Assembly: GCA_030740295.1 (NCBI GenBank)
Contig: JASLXP010000680.1
Coordinates: forward strand, 1 to 5,095
Origin: Planctomycetota bacterium
GTDB lineage: Bacteria > Planctomycetota > PUPC01 > JACPCR01
Length of the DNA stretch: 5,095 nt
Direction of reading: 5' to 3'
This document shows positions 1 through 5,095 of the stretch, piece after piece. Within the stretch, counting starts at the first letter, position 1. Each line of letters begins with the position of its first letter. The translations under genes and the position numbers were made by a program. The notes under the pieces are model-generated. The model worked only from the letters and a program-made list of their open reading frames with translations, was not told where the DNA came from and made no database searches.

Positions 1-1100
1 GGTACAGGTGGAAGCCAGGAACGGGTAATTGGTGGAGCTGGAAACTAAATAAGTATAAGGCGTTCTATAACGACAAAAGCACCGGATGGTCGGTGATAAT
101 CGACGAACATGACTCTTTGAAAATCGAGGGCAGCGTACCGCGAGCCGTGAGGGGCAACAACTTCGACAGCATCACGGAGGATGAGTTCCCTCAGCTAGAA
201 AACTACATTCGCACATTGTGTAAGGGGCGAGGTGTCAAGGTTAACCTCTTCGCCCTGACTGTCAGCAGAGTCGATTTGGCGCGAAACAAGGAGTTGGACT
301 TCTTTGTGTCGGGTTTTATTAAGGAGACAGGGAAGGTCACAGATTACGGGACCATGAAGCAGAAAAAAGACCCGGAGTTTTATGGGCTAACATATGTGCG
401 GTGGGAGAATAAACAGAGAGAGACGGTGCTCTATGACAAAATTGCGAGGATGATTGAACAAGTGAAGCAGCGCAAAATTGAATCTGCCGTCATCCCCGAG
501 AGAGCAGACGAAGTGGAGTGGTTGCGGAGTGAAGTGCGATTGATGCAGAGTACTAGCTGCAGGCGTGAGGGGATACGCAAGTTCAAAGACCTGAAGGACA
601 ATGATAAACACTGGGAATTATGGAAAAAGGAAAACAGGAGGATCATCGATAGGGCGAAACAACGTGGAATCTATACCCGCCGGGTTGCCGAGCCGTCAAA
701 GGAGTTTCGCAGGTTGGTGAAAAAGTATGTCACGGAGAAAGGGAAACAGAAGTCTAACCTTGCGATGCTGATAGCAGGCGTAACTGGGATTTCAACGTTT
801 CTGGATGATTTTGGAGGCAGGAGAGGATTTTATGAGTGGTTGGATACTCTGAATGTAAGGAAGATGAGCAAGGACACTTGGCGGAAGCGGAAAGACAGAC
901 TGCGGGAGACCATAGACGAGATTACGAAACATCGTACTTTGTATGTGACCAAAGCGAAACCGTCACTGATCTGGGAGATTTACGAATCATGGGTGGATGC
1001 GGGCAAACTGCCACCACCCGATCATCGAAAACACATCAAGCAGCTTAAGGCGATGGGGTGGAGCGACAAGGAAATCGAAGATGTCCTCAAAATGATATGA
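1..1100 (+). CDS. Replication initiator, phage/plasmid II/X-like (5' partial)
   Basis: The reading frame (codons from base 3) is open to the left edge, so the N-terminus is missing. A GTG at 93 is the first standard internal start, but the residues before it (WWSWKLNKYKAFYND...) run smoothly into a family-like segment, so I read the gene as starting outside the window. Seen: GSVPRAVRGNNF near 132-167, resembling the GS-P-K/R-x-x-x-GNN segment of phage/plasmid II/X replication proteins; SRVDLA at 264-281; YDK at 432-440; LRSEVRLM at 522-545. An RxDxA strand, then a YDK box, then an LRxE strand is the pattern of the Phage_CRI / Rep_trans rolling-circle initiators, which nick one strand at the double-strand origin through a tyrosine. 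The YDK tyrosine is a candidate, not proven. The C-terminal half is basic and helical, with a possible helix-turn-helix (KMSKDTWRKRKDRL). No coat, assembly or secretion genes of a filamentous phage are visible, so a plasmid or integrative element is equally possible. Family call is fairly firm; the exact subfamily is not. Confidence 0.72.
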   Translation, partial: YRWKPGTGNWWSWKLNKYKAFYNDKSTGWSVIIDEHDSLKIEGSVPRAVRGNNFDSITEDEFPQLENYIRTLCKGRGVKVNLFALTVSRVDLARNKELDFFVSGFIKETGKVTDYGTMKQKKDPEFYGLTYVRWENKQRETVLYDKIARMIEQVKQRKIESAVIPERADEVEWLRSEVRLMQSTSCRREGIRKFKDLKDNDKHWELWKKENRRIIDRAKQRGIYTRRVAEPSKEFRRLVKKYVTEKGKQKSNLAMLIAGVTGISTFLDDFGGRRGFYEWLDTLNVRKMSKDTWRKRKDRLRETIDEITKHRTLYVTKAKPSLIWEIYESWVDAGKLPPPDHRKHIKQLKAMGWSDKEIEDVLKMI

Positions 1101-1132
1101 GGTGCATGTCTTGGTGAGCGTGCGAGCTGATA

Positions 1133-1244
1133 TGCTAGATTTTCGGGGGTATTGGGATACCACTTCCTGCTAGAAAACGCACTGGTGGCCATCCTCGAAC
1201 GAGTTATGCTATACGGCAGGCGGCGAATTGGCCAATATGCTAGA
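1133..1244 (+). repeat. Four spaced TGCTA(G/T)A motifs
   Basis: TGCTAGA occurs at 1133-1139, 1168-1174 and 1238-1244, with a variant TGCTATA at 1207-1213. Start-to-start distances are 35, 39 and 31 bases. The outer two copies share a longer 10-bp match, ATATGCTAGA (1130-1139 and 1235-1244). The motifs are short and could be chance, but four in about 110 bases next to a replication gene is the arrangement of iteron-like or operator sites. Which protein would bind them is unknown. Confidence 0.35.
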
Positions 1245-1305
1245 ACCAGGTGTTGGGAGGGTGTATTGAAAGGCATCGTCATTCCCCGTATCATCTTCGA
1301 TAGAC

Positions 1306-1311
1306 GAGGAG
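1306..1311 (+). promoter_or_regulatory. Ribosome binding site deciding the caspase start
   Basis: GAGGAG lies 8 bases before the ATG at 1320. That ATG opens directly into a lysine-rich, then hydrophobic signal peptide. The frame stays open upstream to a TTG at 1152, but that longer form would bury the signal peptide 56 residues in and has no comparable site, so 1320 is the chosen start. Confidence 0.8.
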
Positions 1312-1319
1312 ACGCCACG

Positions 1320-3665
1320 ATGAAAAAAAGTATAGTCAGCCTGCTATTTTTCGTAATACTCCTGTTCGCCCTGTCTGCCGAACAACGCACGGCTCTGGTA
1401 ATCGGGAACTCAGACTATAAGACATCACCGCTTAAGAACCCGGCCAACGACGCGCGGGACATGGCGGCAGCGCTCGAGGAATTGGGCTTTTCTGTCACAT
1501 CACTAATTGACGCCAATCAGCGAAAAATGGATTCTGCCGTCAGGGCGTTTGGCAACGATCTTGCTAAAGGCGGGGTGGGCCTATTTTACTACGCAGGCCA
1601 CGGAATGCAGGTGGACGGAGTGAACTACTTGATCCCGGTAGGCACCGACATTCAGAGCGAGGATGAAGTGCGGTTTAAGTCGGTGGAAGCGAACCAGATT
1701 CTGCAAAAGATGGAGACCGCCGTCAACCGCACCAACATTGTTATCCTTGACGCCTGCCGGGACAATCCCTTTGCCAGAAGCTTCCGTTCTGGGTCTAGAG
1801 GGCTTTCTGTGGTGGACGCGCCTTCGGGCTCTCTCGTGATCTATGCCACCGCCCCTGAGTCTACGGCGGCTGACGGCAAAGGGCGCAACGGCATATTCAC
1901 AGGCGCTTTCTTGAAACATATGCGCACACCCGGTCAAGACATCGAGGTGATGCTCCGTGATGTAAGAAGAGATGTCGAGAGAGAGACTGCAAGCAAGCAG
2001 ACCCCCTGGTCCTCCTCTTCTCTAACCGAACCGTTTTACTTCGTTTCGGCGGCCGACATGCTTGCCAGGACGACGGCTCAGAAAAAAGAACTGGAGACGG
2101 AACTGGCCGCCCTCGAGCGGGAAATCAAAGCACGGGAGAGTAGGATAGCACAAGCCAAGAGCGATGCTGAAAGAAAGCGCCTTGAGGTGGAGCAACAGAC
2201 TGCGCGTGCCGTGAAGGAAGCGAAGCGGATCGAACAGGAAAATCTCGCACGGGAAGCAATGCGGCAGAGGCAAGAAGCTGAACGGCAACGGGAAGAGGTA
2301 GAAATGCGGGCGGCACAGCGAACTGAGGAGGAACGACGCCGTCACGAGATGGAGCAATTGGCAGCGAAGAAACGGGCCGAAACGGAACGGCTCAAACTCG
2401 CCGGGGACGATCCGGACCTGCTAATCGAGAACGTCGAGATTCTGGAGAAGGCCATAAAAGAGATTGAAACAACGTTCGCACAGGGCTGGAGCAAAACAAA
2501 GGCGGAAATCAATAAGACATACGGAGTAAAACTCGAAGAAGTGAACGCAATGAAGGCGGATCCCTGGGAGAATGATAAAGAGTTTAAGGACCGGCGGGAG
2601 AAGATAAGAAACGAGGTAACGAGTGCAAAGGCCCTGGAACTTCGACAGGGTGAGTCCGATCACGAGCGTAACAAAAAAACTCAGTTGCGGGAGCTGGAGC
2701 AGAAACTGAAAGAGGCCATCAGAACACTGGAATCGAAGAGCTGGACGCTAACAGGGAGTGACATCACTGTCACCCCGGGCGAGTTCGATCGGGATAGGAA
2801 AATGTGGCCGTTTTACGTAAAGTCCAACGTGCAGGAGGTGCCGTTTGCCACACTTCTTGTTAAGAATCTTGCAGCCGCGTCCGACCTGCGGAGCGCGTAC
2901 ATGGAGATCGACAACGCCATCAAAGCCAAGGCCTTGGCAGGTACGATAGCGTGGAGCATAAAGAGGAAAGGTTCATACGGATACCAGGTTGTAGTGAGCA
3001 GGGTACAGGTAATCGACTTGAGCCAGAACAACAAGCAACTGGCCTATGGGTATGAGAACGCCGTGGCTGCGAGTTTCAGCCCCGGCAAGAGGAATACACC
3101 CAGCTCAACAGGCACGACGGTCCGTTTTACCGGTAACGGTACGGAAATCACGTATCGGGGCGTCGTTATCGGAAAGACACCGTTCAGCACCGATATTTTT
3201 CGGGAGGGGAAGGTCGAAGTTGAGTGTTACTACAGCAAATATAATAGGAAGCAGAAAAAAACCATTTCCGTAAATCGGTGGACAAACAATATTGACGTGG
3301 CCTACTCTCCTTCGATAGGCGAAGACTTTGCCGGAGGCATCGTGTTTCATCTGGATGGCAGAGGCGGTGGGCTGGTAGCGGCCACTTCCGACCAGGGCAA
3401 GAAAAACTGGTCTGACGCCAAGAAGGTGTGCCAGAATCTGGTATTGAATGGGCACGATGACTGGTACCTACCAACAAAAGATGAGCTTGACCAGATGTAC
3501 AAGAAGCTGAAAAAGAATGGGCTTGGAGGGTTTGCGTCCGAGTGGTATTGGAGTTCGTCTGAGGGCGATTCGTACAACGCGTGGCTTCAGTATTTCGACT
3601 TTGGCTGGCAGTACTCCAGCCTCAGGGACTACGTTGTACGAGTTCGGGCTGTCCGGGCCTTTTAA
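1320..3665 (+). CDS. Exported caspase-like protein with C-terminal CLec/DUF1566 domain, probable DGR target
   Basis: 781 residues from the ATG at 1320. Domains in order: a signal peptide (about 1-20: KK, a hydrophobic run, likely cut after ALSA); a peptidase C14 caspase/metacaspase domain (about 22-242) with the catalytic dyad visible as His94 in YYAGHG and Cys146 in LDACRDNPF; a charged E/R/Q-rich coiled coil (about 250-362); a helical then mixed region of no recognised family (about 365-597); a PEGA-like beta segment (about 598-660, GVVIGKTPF); and a DUF1566/C-type-lectin-like domain (about 667-781, GGIVFHLD, DDWYLPTKDEL, YWSSSE, RVRAVRAF). Caspase-like proteases cut after acidic or basic residues, and bacterial ones are often tied to conflict or cell-death responses; the substrate here is unknown. 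The signal peptide with no later membrane segment suggests periplasmic or secreted action. The lectin-like tip probably binds a ligand and the coiled coil may oligomerise or relay binding to the protease. Both catalytic residues are intact. The C-terminus has the layout of a DGR variable region. The domain calls are firm; ligand, trigger and role are inference. Confidence 0.88.
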   Translation: MKKSIVSLLFFVILLFALSAEQRTALVIGNSDYKTSPLKNPANDARDMAAALEELGFSVTSLIDANQRKMDSAVRAFGNDLAKGGVGLFYYAGHGMQVDGVNYLIPVGTDIQSEDEVRFKSVEANQILQKMETAVNRTNIVILDACRDNPFARSFRSGSRGLSVVDAPSGSLVIYATAPESTAADGKGRNGIFTGAFLKHMRTPGQDIEVMLRDVRRDVERETASKQTPWSSSSLTEPFYFVSAADMLARTTAQKKELETELAALEREIKARESRIAQAKSDAERKRLEVEQQTARAVKEAKRIEQENLAREAMRQRQEAERQREEVEMRAAQRTEEERRRHEMEQLAAKKRAETERLKLAGDDPDLLIENVEILEKAIKEIETTFAQGWSKTKAEINKTYGVKLEEVNAMKADPWENDKEFKDRREKIRNEVTSAKALELRQGESDHERNKKTQLRELEQKLKEAIRTLESKSWTLTGSDITVTPGEFDRDRKMWPFYVKSNVQEVPFATLLVKNLAAASDLRSAYMEIDNAIKAKALAGTIAWSIKRKGSYGYQVVVSRVQVIDLSQNNKQLAYGYENAVAASFSPGKRNTPSSTGTTVRFTGNGTEITYRGVVIGKTPFSTDIFREGKVEVECYYSKYNRKQKKTISVNRWTNNIDVAYSPSIGEDFAGGIVFHLDGRGGGLVAATSDQGKKNWSDAKKVCQNLVLNGHDDWYLPTKDELDQMYKKLKKNGLGGFASEWYWSSSEGDSYNAWLQYFDFGWQYSSLRDYVVRVRAVRAF
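3564..3662 (+). other. Putative DGR variable region (VR) with conserved 3' anchor
   Basis: This encodes residues 749-781. After the conserved YWSSSE comes a segment of varied, aromatic-rich residues (D, Y, N, L, Y, D, F, W, Y, S, S, L, D, Y, V) interspersed with fixed-looking AW, Q, F, G and Q. It ends in RVRAVRAF immediately before the stop. In known DGR targets with this fold, the surface positions come from AAC/AAT codons of the template, changed at adenine. Here 17 of the 25 codons from 3564 to 3638 end in C or T, consistent with that. The 3' anchor (about 3639-3662, CGAGTTCGGGCTGTCCGGGC onward) would be the invariant stretch including the homing initiation site. No template repeat is in the window, so the assignment rests on pattern only. 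Confidence 0.6.
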
Positions 3666-3715
3666 CTATTTATCTATTCAACTATTTTAGCAGGGGTAGC
3701 GGGGGCTGTGGCACC
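3664..3715 (+). repeat. AT-rich 8-bp tandem motif and weak GC hairpin after the VR
   Basis: Starting inside the stop codon are three 8-bp units: AACTATTT (3664-3671), ATCTATTC (3672-3679) and AACTATTT (3680-3687). About 15 bases further on, GGGGC-TGTG-GCACC (3702-3715) can fold into a 5-bp stem with one G-A mismatch and a tetraloop. A GC-rich hairpin a short way past the VR is a known cis-element for DGR homing in the Bordetella phage system. Here the stem is imperfect, so a functional role is uncertain. There is no U-tract, so it is not an intrinsic terminator. Confidence 0.35.
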
Positions 3716-3727
3716 GGGGGGAACCGC

Positions 3728-3755
3728 TTGACTTTCATCTCACACCTAAGATAAG
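3728..3755 (+). promoter_or_regulatory. Possible sigma-70-type promoter for the recombinase gene
   Basis: TTGACT at 3728-3733 matches the -35 consensus at five of six bases. Sixteen bases later, GATAAG at 3750-3755 matches the -10 at four of six but lacks the usually important final T. Transcription would start near 3762, about 25 bases before the recombinase ATG. The -10 lies almost exactly in the centre of the 13-bp inverted repeat, so anything bound to the repeat would compete with RNA polymerase. Confidence 0.4.
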
Positions 3756-3769
3756 GTTAGGTGTGAGAT
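3737..3769. repeat. Perfect 13-bp inverted repeat, 7-bp centre: candidate recombination core site or operator
   Basis: The left arm ATCTCACACCTAA (3737-3749) and right arm TTAGGTGTGAGAT (3757-3769) are exact reverse complements around GATAAGG (3750-3756). Two 11-13-bp arms around a 6-8-bp centre is the classic geometry of tyrosine-recombinase core sites, and the site ends 18 bases before a tyrosine recombinase gene. It also overlaps the putative promoter, so it could be an operator bound by the recombinase or by a dimeric repressor. As RNA it would form a strong hairpin, but it is followed by G-rich sequence rather than a U-tract, so it is not a standard terminator. Confidence 0.75.
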
Positions 3770-3787
3770 TGGGGGAAGGAGACGGAT

Positions 3788-4837
3788 ATGAGCGACCGGC
3801 TGGAAACAAGAAACGGCGAATCCGTGACAATCGACAGCGTGTTAGAAGTCCTGGAGCGGACGCCCAGCAAGGAAGAGGTCGTGGCGGCGCTGAAGTCTCT
3901 GCGGCACGATAAGGTCAAGAACGCACTAGATGAGACCGTGAAGGCGGCCAAGTTCGATCTGGAGAGAGTATTCGAAGAGTTTCTTCAAGACGGCGAGAAG
4001 GCCGAACGGACAGTGGAGACCTACCGCAGAGAAATCGGGCGGCTTCTCACCTGGCTGGAACGAGAGAGCCTACATATTTTCCAGGTGCAACGGGCGGACG
4101 TGAACCGGTTCAAGAGTTATCTATCAGGGAAGTACAGCGCGAATACGGTGCGCCTGACTCTGTCGGCAAGCAGCGCGTTCTATGGGTACCTGGAAGCTGA
4201 GCGATACGTGGACCGGACGCCCTTCGCTCATATCAAGTATCCGAAGAAACATTACAAGAAGGCTGTGAAGCCGGACCAGGGATCGCCGGTCCCGGTGATG
4301 AGCGAGAAGGAATACCTGGCCATAATGGAGGCGCTGGAACGTAAGACGCAGACTGCCGGCGATATGGTCTATGAGAGGGCCTCCAGGGAGTCTGCAAGCC
4401 GGCTCCTGCCGATTGTGCATTTCATGGGAACTTACGGCCTGCGAATCGGCGACGTTCTGACGGTCAAGCTGGAGGGAAAGGATCGGTTCTCCTACAGGCA
4501 AAAAGGCGACCAGGTCCGGCAAAAGAACCTGCGGCCAATCACGCAAGAGATTCTATCGGGGAGTGAGATGCATAAGCGTCGGCCGTTTAGAGGGATAGCC
4601 AAAAGTACGGTCCAGGGTGCAATTGGCAGACTGACGAGAGAGTTGGCGGGCAGAGGCACGATTCGGCATGCCTATAGCTGTCATGACTTCAGACACCATC
4701 GAGCGGTGAAGCTGTACGGTGAGACGCGGGACGTATATGCCGTGAAAGAAGCGCTGGGACATGCGACGGTTAGCGTAACGGAGATATACCTTGCGGGTCT
4801 CGGTGTTGCGGCCCGGTATGCCAAAGATTCTATATGA
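3788..4837 (+). CDS. Tyrosine recombinase / phage-type integrase
   Basis: 349 residues. The ATG at 3788 is preceded by AAGGAG (3776-3781) at 6 bases, a strong ribosome binding site. Layout: an N-terminal helical extension (about 1-55) not typical of the short Xer proteins; a SAM-like core-binding domain (about 57-145, TVETYRREIGRLLTWLE and ANTVRLTLSASSAFYGYL); and a catalytic domain (about 170-349). The active-site set appears complete: Arg219 in GLRIGD, a probable beta-hairpin lysine Lys239 in QKGD, His299 and Arg302 in HDFRHH, His325 in LGHATV, and the nucleophile Tyr334 in EIYL. It should cut and rejoin DNA through a 3'-phosphotyrosine at paired inverted arms, and the 13-bp repeat upstream is the obvious candidate site. 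Roles could be integration and excision of the element, dimer resolution, or DNA inversion. No excisionase is seen. The next gene starts inside its stop codon, implying co-translation. Confidence 0.93.
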   Translation: MSDRLETRNGESVTIDSVLEVLERTPSKEEVVAALKSLRHDKVKNALDETVKAAKFDLERVFEEFLQDGEKAERTVETYRREIGRLLTWLERESLHIFQVQRADVNRFKSYLSGKYSANTVRLTLSASSAFYGYLEAERYVDRTPFAHIKYPKKHYKKAVKPDQGSPVPVMSEKEYLAIMEALERKTQTAGDMVYERASRESASRLLPIVHFMGTYGLRIGDVLTVKLEGKDRFSYRQKGDQVRQKNLRPITQEILSGSEMHKRRPFRGIAKSTVQGAIGRLTRELAGRGTIRHAYSCHDFRHHRAVKLYGETRDVYAVKEALGHATVSVTEIYLAGLGVAARYAKDSI

Positions 4838-5095
4838 AAAAAGACTGTCCTCTCTGCGATCAGGAGTCCTTCCGGTTTTATATCACCCTCTGCCGCTCTC
4901 ACAAACGGACGCCGCTGATCGTCTCCGTGGAGCATAAGCAAGACTTCTCCCAGAAGGAGAAGGATATGATTCTGGCGATGTTCCCAGATCGGCATGTCCG
5001 CTTTAGGCAACGCACTATCGAGGATCACGCACATTGCCATCTGGAATGGCCCAAAGATGACCCCAGGCACGGAATGGCCTCAGACACGCGAAACA
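4834..5095 (+). CDS. Small zinc-ribbon-like protein of unknown function (3' partial)
   Basis: An ATG at 4834 overlaps the recombinase TGA (ATGA), and the frame stays open for 87 codons to the window end. The start reads MKKDCPLCDQESFRFYITLC and continues RSHKRTPLIVSVEHK. Cys5-x2-Cys8 and Cys20-x2-His23 form a plausible four-ligand zinc site of the ribbon or treble-clef type. Further on comes a His/Cys-rich patch, EDHAHCHLEW (about 68-77). There is no strong ribosome binding site, so translation is probably coupled to the recombinase. I do not recognise the family. A DNA-binding accessory or directionality factor for the recombinase would fit the position, but that is only inference. The C-terminus and full length are unknown. 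Confidence 0.65.
   Translation, partial: MKKDCPLCDQESFRFYITLCRSHKRTPLIVSVEHKQDFSQKEKDMILAMFPDRHVRFRQRTIEDHAHCHLEWPKDDPRHGMASDTRN

Larger units (their letters stand above)
1101..1319. other. Intergenic region between rep and caspase gene
   Basis: This 219-bp stretch has no convincing gene. It holds four TGCTA(G/T)A motifs (separate entry), a perfect 10-bp palindrome ATTGGCCAAT at 1227-1236, and a small hairpin GGTAT-TGGG-ATACC at 1148-1161. A promoter for the caspase gene is expected here. TATGCT-type -10 candidates occur at 1131, 1205 and 1236, but none has a good -35 at the right distance, so I do not name one. No U-tract terminator follows the rep stop codon, so read-through from rep is possible. 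Confidence 0.5.

Noticed and set aside
1..1100. Complete filamentous phage (inovirus) genome
   Set aside because: Only the replication gene fits; no coat, single-strand-binding or ZOT-like assembly gene is visible.
1148..1161. Hairpin GGTAT-TGGG-ATACC as the rolling-circle nick site
   Set aside because: The stem is only 5 bp and I know no matching nick sequence for this initiator; too weak to call.
1152..1319. Longer caspase reading frame starting at a TTG
   Set aside because: It would place a clear signal peptide internally and lacks a ribosome binding site; the ATG at 1320 has GAGGAG at ideal spacing.
1022..1390. 122-codon reading frame on the minus strand across the rep-caspase gap
   Set aside because: It overlaps the rep 3' end and the caspase signal peptide antisense, has low-complexity composition and no recognisable motif.
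3319..3662. C-terminal domain as a formylglycine-generating enzyme or sulfatase modifier
   Set aside because: The related fold is shared, but the domain is short (about 115 residues) and lacks the catalytic cysteine pair of true enzymes; a binding role fits better.
3737..3775. Intrinsic terminator after the caspase gene
   Set aside because: The hairpin is strong but is followed by TGGGGG on the + strand, and no T-run follows it on the minus strand.
4681..5070. 129-codon reading frame on the minus strand
   Set aside because: It is antisense to the recombinase active site and to the coupled zinc-ribbon-like gene, both of which show family-like features on the + strand.
1..5095. DGR reverse transcriptase or template repeat inside the window
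   Set aside because: No frame shows reverse transcriptase motifs such as YxDD in context, and I found no second copy of the VR 3' anchor. If present, they are outside.

Overview
This is a bacterial accessory region, probably part of a mobile element. It carries four genes, all on the + strand. In order they are: the 3' part of a phage/plasmid replication initiator resembling the filamentous-phage II/X family (1-1100); a large exported caspase-like protein (1320-3665); a tyrosine recombinase (3788-4837); and the start of a small zinc-ribbon-like protein that overlaps the recombinase stop codon (4834-5095, cut by the window edge). The host is most likely a Gram-negative bacterium. The caspase protein has a Sec-type signal peptide, a PEGA-like segment and a C-terminal DUF1566/C-type-lectin-like domain, a mix I associate with spirochaetes and deltaproteobacteria-like lineages. 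That placement is a guess; nothing here fixes the taxon.

The standout is the 3' end of the caspase gene. Its last ~40 residues (YWSSSE..., then a run of varied residues, then RVRAVRAF at the very end) match the usual layout of a variable region (VR) in a target of a diversity-generating retroelement (DGR). Most codons in the varied run end in C or T, as expected if AAC/AAT codons in a template repeat had been mutated at adenines. Just after the stop comes an AT-rich 8-bp tandem motif and a weak GC-rich hairpin, in the place where DGR targets often carry a homing structure. No reverse transcriptase and no template repeat is in the window, so any DGR machinery would have to lie outside it or act in trans.

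Between the caspase and recombinase genes is a perfect 13-bp inverted repeat with a 7-bp centre (3737-3769). It has the geometry of a tyrosine-recombinase core site and also surrounds the -10 element of a plausible promoter for the recombinase gene. It could be an attachment site, an operator, or both.

Working model (inference): a rolling-circle-replicating, site-specifically integrating element carries as cargo an exported caspase-like protein whose ligand-binding tip is, or once was, diversified by a DGR. The replication gene and recombinase would serve movement and maintenance, and the caspase would serve the host or element in recognition or conflict. The 219-bp gap between rep and caspase (1101-1319) contains four spaced TGCTA-type motifs and a 10-bp palindrome that may be regulatory or replication related.
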